Shown: piece by piece, positions 8,303 through 16,629 of the stretch
Position numbering within the stretch: position 1 is the first letter of the stretch
How the letters are laid out: each line of letters starts with the position of its first letter
NCBI RefSeq assembly: GCF_024399335.1
Contig: NZ_CP075339.1
Span: 2,604,001-2,668,000, forward strand
Direction: 5' to 3'
Source of the DNA: Leucobacter aridicollis
Lineage (GTDB): Bacteria > Actinomycetota > Actinomycetes > Actinomycetales > Microbacteriaceae
Length of the DNA: 64,000 nt
Position numbers and translations under genes: made by a program
The notes under the pieces: generated by a model
The model's database searches: none
The model's input: the letters and a program-made list of their open reading frames with translations, nothing else
What the model was told of the DNA's origin: nothing

Positions 8303-9478
8303 TTAGCGCAGAACGGCGAACTTGCCGTCCTTGACGATCTGCACGACTGCCGGGTGCTCTGCGTCGCGGTTCTCGTTGATGCTGACCGCGCCGAGTGGCG
8401 TTGCGACATCCTTGAGCTGAGCGATCGAGTCGCGAAGGTCGGCACGCTCAGCCGAGCAGGTGCTACGGATCGCGTCGTCGATGAGGTAGAGCGCCGAGTA
8501 CGCCTGGGCCGCGAACTGGTCGGGCTGCGCGCCGAACTTTTCTTCGTATGCTGCGAGGAACGCCTGGTTCTCAGCGTTGTCCGACGCCGAGTTCCACGCG
8601 GCACCGACGACGACGCCCTCTGCCGCATCACCCGCGTCTGCCATGAGCTTCGGGTTGTTGAACCCGTTGCCGCCGATGATCGGCTGATCGATGCCGAGCT
8701 CGCGCGCCTGCGTGACGAGCGGGATGGCTGCCTCGATCAGCGCCGAGACGACGATTGCGTCGGGGTTCTTGTCCTTTGCCGCTGTGAGGAGGCTGCGGAA
8801 GTCGGTGTCTGCCTTCGAGAATGTGAGAGTGTCGAGTACCTCGACGTCGGTGCCCTCGAGCGTCTCTGCCATAACTTCGTAGCCCGATTCCGTGAAGGCG
8901 TCGTCGTTCGAGTACATCACGACGACCTTCTTCAGCCCGAACTCGTCGATGACGGCGTCGATCGTCTGCGGGATCACCTGTGCTTCGGTGAGCGAGTCAC
9001 GGAAAACGAACTCGCCGATGTCGGTGATGCCGCCTGCCGTCGTCGAGATGCCCATGACTGGCATGCCTGCCTCGTTGGCGATTGGCATTGCAGCGACCGC
9101 GGTGTTCGAGAGCGTCGGGCCGAGCACGATGCTTGTGCCGTCGCCTGCGAAGGTCTCCATCACGCTAATGCCCTGGCGCGGCTCGGACGCGTCGTCTTCA
9201 ATGCTGAGCTTGTACTCGATGCCGTCGGCAGCGTTGAGCTCGGCGAGCGCAAGCTCGAGGCCCTGCTGCTGCGACGCGCCGTAGCTGCCAGCGCCGCCAG
9301 TGAGGCTCAGCGCCGCACCGATCTTGACGGGGCTGTCGATGACGCAGCTGTCGCCCGATCCGGTTCCGACGAGGCCGCCCGCCTCACCGCCGGATTCGTC
9401 TCCCCCACCGGTGCTGCAACCGGCGAGCAACAGGGCGGACGCTGACACAACTGCGGCGGCGCGAAGCTTCATCTTCAT
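8303..9478 (-). CDS. Leu/Ile/Val-type ABC transporter substrate-binding lipoprotein
   Basis: Lipid-anchored periplasmic-binding-protein homologue (Peripla_BP_6 family), 391 aa. The signal peptide ends in a lipobox LLAGC with Cys near residue 20, followed by a Gly/Ser/Glu-rich flexible linker. The mature domain contains KIGAALSLTGGAGSYG, the usual start of LivJ/LivK/AmiC-type proteins, and VLGPTLSNTAVAAMP. The ribosome site AGGAGAACTCA precedes ATG 9478. First gene of the five-gene importer operon that ends with the hydroxy-acid oxidase. Confidence 0.93.
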   Translation of the reverse strand: MKMKLRAAAVVSASALLLAGCSTGGGDESGGEAGGLVGTGSGDSCVIDSPVKIGAALSLTGGAGSYGASQQQGLELALAELNAADGIEYKLSIEDDASEPRQGISVMETFAGDGTSIVLGPTLSNTAVAAMPIANEAGMPVMGISTTAGGITDIGEFVFRDSLTEAQVIPQTIDAVIDEFGLKKVVVMYSNDDAFTESGYEVMAETLEGTDVEVLDTLTFSKADTDFRSLLTAAKDKNPDAIVVSALIEAAIPLVTQARELGIDQPIIGGNGFNNPKLMADAGDAAEGVVVGAAWNSASDNAENQAFLAAYEEKFGAQPDQFAAQAYSALYLIDDAIRSTCSAERADLRDSIAQLKDVATPLGAVSINENRDAEHPAVVQIVKDGKFAVLR

Positions 9479-9665
9479 TGAGTTCTCCTAGCAGAATTGA
9501 GCACGCAAAAACGTGTGGAAATAGACGATAGTTATCCGACCACGCTGTCATAACACCCATTGGTTTTCAAAGACTCGCCGGAAAACTTGACCAGATGTGC
9601 CCAAATTGCAACATATGGAGACTGGGTGGCTACAACATTTCTGGGTGTGAATTCGTGCCCGGCGC

Positions 9666-11282
9666 TCAGGCCGCGTGTTGGCGCTGCTCGGAATCCACGC
9701 CTCGGGCAGTATCGAGTCTTCGGATGCTGCCGTCACCGCCCAACTGGACTTCCCCGTCGCAGCACCCACGGAGTCCGTCCGCGCTGCGGGCGAATACGAG
9801 AAGCGCAACCCCGTCGACGCTGCGCGCACGTGCGCAGGCTGCGAAGAGACCAGCCTCACGCTGAGCTTCGCCCCCATCGAGCACGAGCACACTCGGGTCG
9901 TGGGCGAGCGCGCGAGCAAGCGCGAGTCTGAGCTGCTCGGCTCGAGGCAGGTCACACACCCGCTCGAGCAGCAGCGTTGGGCTGAGCTCAGTGAGCGCGA
10001 GGATGGCAGAGACCCTGGATCCAACCGCACTCGAGGACGCGCCCGGCCGCGCGCGCCTGATTGCTCGCCGCAGTTGCGTGCGGACCGTGTGCGTCTCGGA
10101 TGTCGCGCGGTCGGAGGAGTATGAAACAAGCTGGATCGCCCGGCGCTCTTCTGGCGTTCGCGCGGCTGCGCGCGGTTGCTGCTGAACTCCATGGATCAGG
10201 AGCCCACCCCCAATTCGCAGCGCCGAGCTCGGGCTCAGCCCGCCGACTATCGCGAGTGCGAGCATGCTCTTGCCGCTGCCGGTGGGGCCTGTCACCGCGA
10301 GCCCCTCCCCACGCCGAAGCGCTACCGACAGCGGAGCCGTCGACCCTGGCACAGCGGGCAGAGCGACTGCTAAGTCACGAAGTTCGAGCGAGTGACTCAC
10401 CGAACGCGCCAGGTCCTCGCCGCCGCCGAGTTCGGCGCCCGAACGGCGAACGACGCCGCGCGCCGTGATCGCGTTCCCTGCAGAAGCCACCGACGTAGGC
10501 ACGCAAAGGGGAAGACTGGCCGGTTGCGCGAGCGCGCGCCGCGGTGCCTGGGCATTCCGCCGCCCGAGAGCACTCTCTGGGCAGAACGTTTCGACTATCT
10601 GTCCGTTCTCAAGCACGGAGATCTCGTCGGCAAATCGCTGGGCGAGCTCGAGGTCTCGCGTGAGCACTATCACGGTCGTGCGGATTGCGCGACGCATCCC
10701 CGCGAGCGCCTCAATCACCTCGACTGCAACTGGGCGTTCCAGGCCAGCAAGCGGCTCGTCAAGAACGACAAGCTTGGGTGAGCCGACGCTGACCGGCCGG
10801 GCGAGCGCTTGTGCGAGCGCCACCCGGCGCCGGAGCCCCGACGGCAGCTGCTGGGGCTCGCGGTCAAGGACTCTCGGATCGTTGATACCGAGCCTGGCGA
10901 GTGCGGCGTAAAGCGTGAGGTCGTCGAAGGCGAGCCCTGGGAAGCGCGCCGAAAGCGACGAGGCGAGTGCGTCGCGCACCGTGGGCTCCCCGCGAAGTTC
11001 GCCCTCGGGGTCGTCCCCCAGCCAGGCGACGTGCGTTGGGGTCGCTGCAAGGCCTGCGTTATCGAGTGGATCAAACCCACCGACACGCACGCTTCCGGCC
11101 GTCCGTTGCAGGCCAGGACAGAGCGCACCCCTGAGTGCCCAGCCAAGTACAGTCTTGCCGGCGCCCTTGCCGCCCACGACAGCGCGAACTTTGCCGTGCT
11201 CGATGCGGGCCGAGATGCCTCGGAGCACGGGCTTGGCAGCGCCAGCAGCACCGCCGACGGTGAGGCGTTCGCACGTAATCAT
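9666..11282 (-). CDS. Orphan tandem ABC ATPase with degenerate catalytic motifs
   Basis: About 538 aa with two ABC nucleotide-binding domains in tandem, resembling DppD/DppF or CbiO-type fusions, but no permease gene lies next to it. Domain 1 has a normal Walker A (GGKGAGKT, residues 37-44) and Walker B (LVVLDEPLAGLE), but the signature is LPSGLRRR and the switch position reads VIVLTRDLEL, with Arg replacing His. Domain 2 has Walker A GPTGSGKS, signature LPRAEQLRLALARAL, and Walker B reads VLVLDGGE, so the Glu after Asp is displaced. ATG 11282 was chosen over a TTG 20 codons upstream. Substrate unknown. It could be a decaying gene or an ATPase with changed chemistry. Confidence 0.8.
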   Translation of the reverse strand: MITCERLTVGGAAGAAKPVLRGISARIEHGKVRAVVGGKGAGKTVLGWALRGALCPGLQRTAGSVRVGGFDPLDNAGLAATPTHVAWLGDDPEGELRGEPTVRDALASSLSARFPGLAFDDLTLYAALARLGINDPRVLDREPQQLPSGLRRRVALAQALARPVSVGSPKLVVLDEPLAGLERPVAVEVIEALAGMRRAIRTTVIVLTRDLELAQRFADEISVLENGQIVETFCPESALGRRNAQAPRRALAQPASLPLCVPTSVASAGNAITARGVVRRSGAELGGGEDLARSVSHSLELRDLAVALPAVPGSTAPLSVALRRGEGLAVTGPTGSGKSMLALAIVGGLSPSSALRIGGGLLIHGVQQQPRAAARTPEERRAIQLVSYSSDRATSETHTVRTQLRRAIRRARPGASSSAVGSRVSAILALTELSPTLLLERVCDLPRAEQLRLALARALAHDPSVLVLDGGEAQREAGLFAACARARSVDGVALLVFARSADGLRGCCDGEVQLGGDGSIRRLDTARGVDSEQRQHAA

Positions 11283-11389
11283 GTCTCCCCTAACGAGCGC
11301 GGCCGCGCCGAAGTGCTCAGTGTCGGTGCGAAACTTGCACAACGACTCAATTCATCTGATGATTGCTTTCACCAGATAGTAGCACCGAG

Positions 11390-11408
11390 TTAGGTAAACC
11401 TCACCCAC
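11390..11408 (-). promoter_or_regulatory. Possible DtxR/IdeR iron-box upstream of the tandem ATPase
   Basis: The 19 bases starting TTAGGTAAACCTCACC match the actinobacterial iron-box consensus (TTAGGTTAGGCTAACCTAA) at about 13 of 19 positions by eye. The site lies 108-126 bp upstream of the ATPase start and 35 bp past the nagB stop. If real, the tandem ATPase would be repressed when iron is plentiful. A weak match found by eye, not scored. Confidence 0.35.
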
Positions 11409-11442
11409 GTCTGACGTGAAGAGTGGCTGTGACGTGCGGCGA

Positions 11443-12186
11443 CTACCCGACTGCCGCGAGGCCAGCAGCTGCAGCCTCGTCGAGGAACCAATGCACGTTC
11501 GGGTGGGTTTGCAAGAGACTCGCTGGCAGCGCCTCGGTGACTTCGCCCTCGATCGCCGCTTGAACTGCCGCGGCCTTCGCCGGCCCTACTGCGATCACAA
11601 GCAGCTCCCGTGCCTCAAAGATCGTTCCGAGCCCCTGCGTGATCGCCGCCGTGGGAACGTCTTCCTGCCGTTCGAAGAATCGTGCATTGTCTGAGATCGT
11701 CGTCTCCGCGAGACTCACAACGCGCGTCCGCGATGTGGCAGACGAACCCGGCTCATTGAACCCAAGGTGCCCGTTGCGGCCAAGCCCGAGCACCTGGACA
11801 TCGACGCCACCCGCCTCCATGATCGTTCGCTCGTACTCCTCGGCGGCATCGGGTCTGCCCGAACCATCAGGGATCCGCACGAGCTCGGCGTTGAGCCCAG
11901 CCCCAGCGACGGCGTCCCGCCGAATGACGGCGTGGTAGCTTCGCGGGTCAGACGGGTCAAGCCCGAGATACTCGTCGAGCGCGAAGCCTCGAACGCCCGA
12001 CTGGTCAAGCCCGAGCTCGCGCGCTTGCCTGCCCCACTCCGCATATACCGCAACTGGAGACGAGCCGGTCGCAAGCCCGACGACAGCCGAGGCGTCTGCG
12101 CGCACGCGATCAACGATTCGTTTGGCCGCGGCCTGCGCGAGCTCAGCCTCGGTCGTGAAAACGTGAATGTGCACTGTAGTACTCAC
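11443..12186 (-). CDS. nagB: Glucosamine-6-phosphate deaminase family protein NagB
   Basis: Sugar-phosphate isomerase/deaminase of 247 aa that in this family turns glucosamine-6-phosphate into fructose-6-phosphate and ammonia. It has the family motifs LATGSSPVAVY (phosphate loop), FALDEYLGL, SYHAVI, LGLGRNGHLGFNEPGS and a C-terminal LPASLLQTHPNVHWFLD. It lies 21 bp downstream of the serine hydrolase gene and is the last gene of the minus-strand operon aminotransferase-kinase-hydrolase-nagB. That context suggests amino-sugar salvage, perhaps from peptidoglycan fragments. No nagA (deacetylase) is nearby. Confidence 0.9.
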   Translation of the reverse strand: MSTTVHIHVFTTEAELAQAAAKRIVDRVRADASAVVGLATGSSPVAVYAEWGRQARELGLDQSGVRGFALDEYLGLDPSDPRSYHAVIRRDAVAGAGLNAELVRIPDGSGRPDAAEEYERTIMEAGGVDVQVLGLGRNGHLGFNEPGSSATSRTRVVSLAETTISDNARFFERQEDVPTAAITQGLGTIFEARELLVIAVGPAKAAAVQAAIEGEVTEALPASLLQTHPNVHWFLDEAAAAGLAAVG

Positions 12187-12207
12187 TTTCTGCGCTTTGC
12201 GGGCGCA

Positions 12208-13677
12208 CTAGCGATCGACAACGCGCGAGTACACGCAGCCGTCGATATCGAGCGTCTGCGCGACGCCATCGATGAAGTTTCTGAACCTCGCCCGCTCGGG
12301 CGTGCCCGGCTCTGCTCCGACAGCGAACGTTGCCGGTTCTGGGAGCGCCACAAGCGGCGTATCTTCGGTTGGAGCCTCAACTCCGCTATACGCCCGGAGC
12401 ACGAGGTGCCCAGCGGTGCCGGGCTCGGCTGAAACGCCGACCTCGTAGTGCGGACACCAGGGTGTGTAGCTCCGATAATGGCCACTCAACCCGGAGACCT
12501 CCGCACCCCCCGTTGAGAGCGGCCCCCGCGAGACGCGAATGGCCGCAACGGGATCGGTCGCACCAGGCGCGACCGCGCCGCCTGCGGCGTCCCCGCCATC
12601 CACACACGTTATGAGCTCGGCGTGGATTGCCCGTGCGAGCAGCTCGGCGTGCGGCCACTCCCCCGGTGTGCTGAGGGCGACGGCAACAGTGAGGTCGAGA
12701 TCTGGGTGCGAAATCAGGAAGGCGCCGTAGCCGATCATGCCGCCGCCGTGAGTGAGCATCGAGCCGAGCGCCGTCGGTTCGACGTTCGCACCAAGCCCGT
12801 ACCGCGCGCCCTGCACCTGCAGGTGTGGCCCTGCCGCAAGGATGTCTTCACCGCTGGGCGCCGTAGGCGTCGCAATCGCGGCGACGGCGGCGGGGAGCCA
12901 CGCGCGCTCGCGCGGGAATGCGGCGGGCCGAGTGAGCGCGAGCCCAAACTGGAGGAGCTCTCGGGCGCTTGCTCCGACATTGCCGTCGGCGCCCGCGGGC
13001 TCGACCCAATTCTGTTGACTCAGCGGATCGCCGGGTGTCCAGTGCGCGTCATCGCGCGTCGGCACCGTTCCTGGGCACAGCCTGGCCCGCTCGGCACCCG
13101 TGATGCTCCCGAGCGCCCCAGGCAGCCCGAGGGGCTCAAAAATGCGCTCCCTGAGCAGTTGCGGAAAGCGTGTGCCCGCCGCCTCGGCGAGCGCGAGGCC
13201 GAGCACGACGTATCCCACATTCGAGTAGTGAAAGCGTTCACCCGGCGCGGTGATGGCGCGCGTACCCGGAAGCTCAAGCGCCTGCGCGATTTCTCCGGGC
13301 ATGGCAGAGTTGCCTGCGATCCAGCCAGCCGTGTGCGAAAGCAACTCGCGCAGCGTCGGCTCCGAGGCGCCCTCCGGCAGCTCAAGCCACGGCAGGTACG
13401 AACGGACCCTGTCGTCGAGCCGCACGACGCCCTCCACCTCGAGCCGGGCGGCGGCGAGCGCGGTGATCGTCTTTGAGATCGAACCGATCTCGAATCTATC
13501 GTGCACTTCAACTGGGAGGCCCCCGGGGCCTCTCGTGCCAAACGCAAGCTGCTCGATGAAGTCGCCGCGGGCGAGCGCGACAGCGCCCCCTGTGACCGGC
13601 GCTTGGGCGAGCAACTGCCTGAGGAGACCGGTGACGGGATCGCTGCCAAGTACGTTGTGCATCGACGAGGCGCTCAC
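12208..13677 (-). CDS. Serine hydrolase of the beta-lactamase/DD-peptidase (class C-like) family
   Basis: Penicillin-binding-protein-fold hydrolase of 489 aa. The catalytic SxxK is S66-I-S-K69 (in EIGSISKT), the second motif is YSN in FHYSNVGYVVLG, and the third is HGGGMIGY (in place of KTG), as in DD-carboxypeptidase, aminopeptidase DmpA-type and esterase relatives. A C-terminal lipocalin-like extra domain (about residues 370-489) is present. No signal peptide is visible, so it is probably cytoplasmic and could trim D-amino-acid peptides after import. The start GTG overlaps the kinase stop (GTGA). True substrate unproven; esterase or amidase activity are alternatives. Confidence 0.85.
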   Translation of the reverse strand: MSASSMHNVLGSDPVTGLLRQLLAQAPVTGGAVALARGDFIEQLAFGTRGPGGLPVEVHDRFEIGSISKTITALAAARLEVEGVVRLDDRVRSYLPWLELPEGASEPTLRELLSHTAGWIAGNSAMPGEIAQALELPGTRAITAPGERFHYSNVGYVVLGLALAEAAGTRFPQLLRERIFEPLGLPGALGSITGAERARLCPGTVPTRDDAHWTPGDPLSQQNWVEPAGADGNVGASARELLQFGLALTRPAAFPRERAWLPAAVAAIATPTAPSGEDILAAGPHLQVQGARYGLGANVEPTALGSMLTHGGGMIGYGAFLISHPDLDLTVAVALSTPGEWPHAELLARAIHAELITCVDGGDAAGGAVAPGATDPVAAIRVSRGPLSTGGAEVSGLSGHYRSYTPWCPHYEVGVSAEPGTAGHLVLRAYSGVEAPTEDTPLVALPEPATFAVGAEPGTPERARFRNFIDGVAQTLDIDGCVYSRVVDR

Positions 13678-15158
13678 AGCGTTCCCTCCCCTGCACGCCA
13701 GGCGGGATCGTCAGCACGCGCTACCGCGGCACGGGCCCGCTCGCGCTCGAGGTCGTTGTCGTGTCGCGCAGCAAGAGCCTCCCACACCGCCGCGCGGCCT
13801 GGATCCGGCGCGTAACGCGAAAGCGTGGCGGCACGCGTTGGAGGCTTCTTTCCGAGGCCGACGAGCAGTGTTGCGATCGCCCCAAGCGCCGAGTGGTCCG
13901 CGTCGCTCTCATCTGCGAGCACTTCCCTGCCGCACGCATCGGCGAGGTCTTGGAGCGCCAGCGGCGACGCGAGCGAGCTACCGGAGGCAATGATGCGCCC
14001 GTCGACGTCTGGCCCGATCGCAAAGATGCACCGTCGAAGCTCGAGAATCACGCCCGTGAGAAGCCCGCGCATGAGTGCGCCGCGCGTTGTGGCGAGTGTC
14101 AGTCCGTGGAACGCACCGAAGATACCTGGTTCCCAGAGCGCTCCCTGTTCTCCGGGCCCCACGTATGGAAGTACAGCAGGCGCAGCGAGCGGGTCGACAG
14201 TGCTCGCCTCCGCTATGAGGTCGGCAACGCTCGTTGCGCCTGTCAGGCCTGTCAACCATTGGAAGGCGGAGCCCGTCGCGACGAGGTCCATTTCGAGGCC
14301 GTAGCCCCCGAGCGCGAGCGGAGTGACGAGCGCCTGCCCCTCTGCTCGCAGTTCGAGTTCACGCCTGGTGCCGAGCACGACGGTGCTCGTCCCCGAGATG
14401 ATTGCGACGTCGAGCCCTGGCCGCGTTCCGAGCGCCTCGGCGCCGAGCACCGAGTCGGCGCCTCCAAGAGCGACAGGAATTCCCGCGCGTACCCCGATGA
14501 GCCTGGCGACGCCAGCGTCGAGCCCGCGAGACTCGCTCGACTGCGCAATTGGTGGAAGCTCCGGCCACGGGCCAGCGGCGTACGCGCCAGTGGTGAGATC
14601 GTAGACGCCACTCCCCGCGGCCGTCGAGGGGTCCGTAAGCAGTTCGCCGGTGAGCTGTTCGAACAGGTAATCCTTTGCTCCCGCGAGGCGAACTGTTCGG
14701 GATGCGACCTCGGGATCGCTGTCACGCAGCCGGAGAAACATCGGCACGAGGTATCGGCCGTCGAATTGCTGGCCGGTTCGCTCATAGGCGACTGCGTCCG
14801 CGTGTTCGCGTCGCAGCCACTCGGCCTCTGTCTCGGCGCGTGTGTCTTCCCAGACGATTGCGCTCCCAACAGGTTCCCCGTCGGCGTCGAGACACACGAG
14901 CGTCGGCAGCATCGCCGAGAGCCCGATGCCCACCCAACGTTCGGCCCCGGTCGCGGCGGCGAGGCGCGCGAGCGCACCGATCGCCGCCGCCATCCAGTCT
15001 TGGGGCGCCTGTTCAGCTGCCCCGAGCTCTGGTCTGTGCGTCGGGTACGGCTGACGCTCCCTGAAAAGCACCCGACCGGATTCAACCCCAACAGCAATTG
15101 CTTTGAGGCTTGAAGTGCCAAGGTCGAGTCCGATCGCGATGCCCTCGGGAGGCGTCAT
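13674..15158 (-). CDS. FGGY-family carbohydrate kinase
   Basis: Sugar kinase of 494 aa, similar in length to xylulokinase and gluconokinase. The N-terminal phosphate-1 motif is GLDLGTSSLKA, followed by the xylulokinase-like GIGLSAMLPTLVCLD and WEDTRAE. The second actin-like domain carries SGTSTVVLG and IASGSSLASP. It phosphorylates an unknown polyol, sugar or sugar-acid. It sits between a class III aminotransferase gene (26 bp upstream) and the serine hydrolase, all under one upstream promoter. Together with NagB it suggests that the operon handles an amino sugar or sugar acid. Confidence 0.87.
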   Translation of the reverse strand: MTPPEGIAIGLDLGTSSLKAIAVGVESGRVLFRERQPYPTHRPELGAAEQAPQDWMAAAIGALARLAAATGAERWVGIGLSAMLPTLVCLDADGEPVGSAIVWEDTRAETEAEWLRREHADAVAYERTGQQFDGRYLVPMFLRLRDSDPEVASRTVRLAGAKDYLFEQLTGELLTDPSTAAGSGVYDLTTGAYAAGPWPELPPIAQSSESRGLDAGVARLIGVRAGIPVALGGADSVLGAEALGTRPGLDVAIISGTSTVVLGTRRELELRAEGQALVTPLALGGYGLEMDLVATGSAFQWLTGLTGATSVADLIAEASTVDPLAAPAVLPYVGPGEQGALWEPGIFGAFHGLTLATTRGALMRGLLTGVILELRRCIFAIGPDVDGRIIASGSSLASPLALQDLADACGREVLADESDADHSALGAIATLLVGLGKKPPTRAATLSRYAPDPGRAAVWEALAARHDNDLERERARAAVARADDPAWRAGEGTL

Positions 15159-15184
15159 GCCGCGCCCTTTCGTCGTTGAATCGC

Positions 15185-16543
15185 TTAGCGCGAGAATTCT
15201 TGCTTCAGCACCTTCATGGCGCCAGCAGCGGCCTCAAGCGTGTCGTCAATGTCGCGGTCGTCGTGAACGAGCGACACGAAGAGGTTCTCAAACTGTAGCG
15301 GGTGAAAGAGCACGCCGCGCACAAGCATTTCTTCGTACCAGCGCTTGAAAACGCCCTCGCGGGTGTGGGCTACGGCGTCGCGCCAGTTCTTAATCGGTCC
15401 GTCTGCGAACCAGAGCTGGAACACGGTGCCGAGGCCCGTCACGTACGCGTCGATCCCGTTCTCATTAGCGATCGACTCGAGCCCACGCGCGAGCCTGTCG
15501 CCGAGCGCGCGCTGCCGCTCGTAGAGCCCTGGCTCAGCGAGCAGGTCCATCGTTGCCGAGACAGCCGCGCACTGCACGACGTTCGCGTTGTAGGTACCCG
15601 AGTGGGAGTATGTACCGTCGGCGATGAGGCGCATCGCTTCGGTCGTGCCGCCAATTGCGGCAACCGGGAAGCCGCCGCCGACGCCCTTAGCGTAGGTGGT
15701 GAGGTCGGGGATGACGCCGTAGTACTCGTGCGCACCGCCGCGTGCGATCCTGAAACCGGTGATGACCTCATCAAAGATGAGCATCGCGCCGTACTTGGTC
15801 GTCTCGCTGCGGAGGAGCTCCAGGTAACCAGGCTCGGGGAGGATGCAGCCCGTGTTGAGCACCGCCGGCTCGGTGATAACGGCGGCAATCTCCTCGCCGC
15901 GCTCTTCCATGAGCTTGACGAAGCTCTCTGCATCGTTCCAGGTGAGCACGACAAGCGTCTCTTCGAGTTCCGCGGGCACCCCGAGCCCCATCGCGACGGG
16001 GCGGGGGCGATCTGCGGAACCCGCCTTGTCGAGGTCGACGTGATTCGACCAGTACACACTGTCCTGCCACCCGTGGTAGAGGCCTTCAAAGCGGACAATG
16101 ATGCGGCGGCCAGTCGTTGCGCGAGCAATGCGTACGGCCTGGCCGACTGCCTCTGAGCCCGAGTTCGCAAAGCGAACCTGTTCGACGCCTGGAACTGCAG
16201 CGACAACCTTTTCCGAGGCCTCAATCTCGAGCTCGTATGGGAGGCCGAAGCTCGTGCCCTGTTCCTGCACTGCCTTCACTACGGCCTCGGTAACGACTGG
16301 GTGGCGGTGGCCGAGGATGTCGGGGCCGAGGCCGAGCAGATAGTCGACGTACTCGTTGCCGTCAACGTCGGTGATGCGCGAGCCCTGACCCTGCTCGATG
16401 AAGAGCGGGTAGGGGCTCCAGCCGTTGCGCGGGAGGCGGGCGGTACTGCCCGCGCCGCCGGGAATCGTGAGCTTTGCGCGCTCGAAGAGTTCGCGAGAGC
16501 GCGCGGTACGCGCGGGGAACGCCGAATCGAATGTGAGGTCCAC
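15185..16543 (-). CDS. Class III PLP aminotransferase (glutamate-1-semialdehyde aminomutase-like)
   Basis: PLP enzyme of 452 aa with the fold-type I class III pattern: NEYVDYLLGLGPDILGHRHP, RFANSGSEAVGQAVRIAR, LIFDEVITGFR and the PLP-binding Lys in TYAKGVGGGFPVAA. Overall it resembles HemL, but it lies in a peptide/amino-sugar operon with no tetrapyrrole genes, so I do not call it hemL. It may be an aminotransferase or aminomutase on a catabolic intermediate. The start is GTG with GAAAGG upstream. A candidate operator (16590-16608) sits upstream, making this the first gene of the operon ending in nagB. Confidence 0.87.
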   Translation of the reverse strand: MDLTFDSAFPARTARSRELFERAKLTIPGGAGSTARLPRNGWSPYPLFIEQGQGSRITDVDGNEYVDYLLGLGPDILGHRHPVVTEAVVKAVQEQGTSFGLPYELEIEASEKVVAAVPGVEQVRFANSGSEAVGQAVRIARATTGRRIIVRFEGLYHGWQDSVYWSNHVDLDKAGSADRPRPVAMGLGVPAELEETLVVLTWNDAESFVKLMEERGEEIAAVITEPAVLNTGCILPEPGYLELLRSETTKYGAMLIFDEVITGFRIARGGAHEYYGVIPDLTTYAKGVGGGFPVAAIGGTTEAMRLIADGTYSHSGTYNANVVQCAAVSATMDLLAEPGLYERQRALGDRLARGLESIANENGIDAYVTGLGTVFQLWFADGPIKNWRDAVAHTREGVFKRWYEEMLVRGVLFHPLQFENLFVSLVHDDRDIDDTLEAAAGAMKVLKQEFSR

Positions 16544-16589
16544 GTTGAGCCTTTCAATTACCGCGGGGAGGATCTCCGCCGCTAGCTTG

Positions 16590-16608
16590 TCATACTAAGC
16601 ATATACAG
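16590..16608 (-). promoter_or_regulatory. Candidate operator A of the shared TGCT-centred motif
   Basis: Read on the minus strand the site is CTGTATATGCTTAGTATGA. It aligns with sites at 19825-19843, 19857-19872 and 24467-24486 around a TGCT core flanked by TATA-type arms. It lies 47 bp upstream of the aminotransferase start in an 86-bp gap, the right place for an operator of the HutC-type regulator encoded at 23565-24398. Confidence 0.5.
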
Positions 16609-16629
16609 AGTGGTGACGGTGCGCAATAC

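Noticed and set aside
8354..9445. A 363-codon plus-strand frame over the Liv binding-protein gene
   Set aside because: Antisense shadow; the minus-strand gene has signal peptide, lipobox and family motifs.
13761..15113. A 450-codon plus-strand frame over the FGGY kinase gene
   Set aside because: Shadow of the kinase gene; no family features and no promoter or ribosome site of its own.
15185..16543. Calling the class III aminotransferase HemL (tetrapyrrole synthesis)
   Set aside because: The motifs are HemL-like, but the neighbours are peptide and amino-sugar genes. Substrate should be left open.
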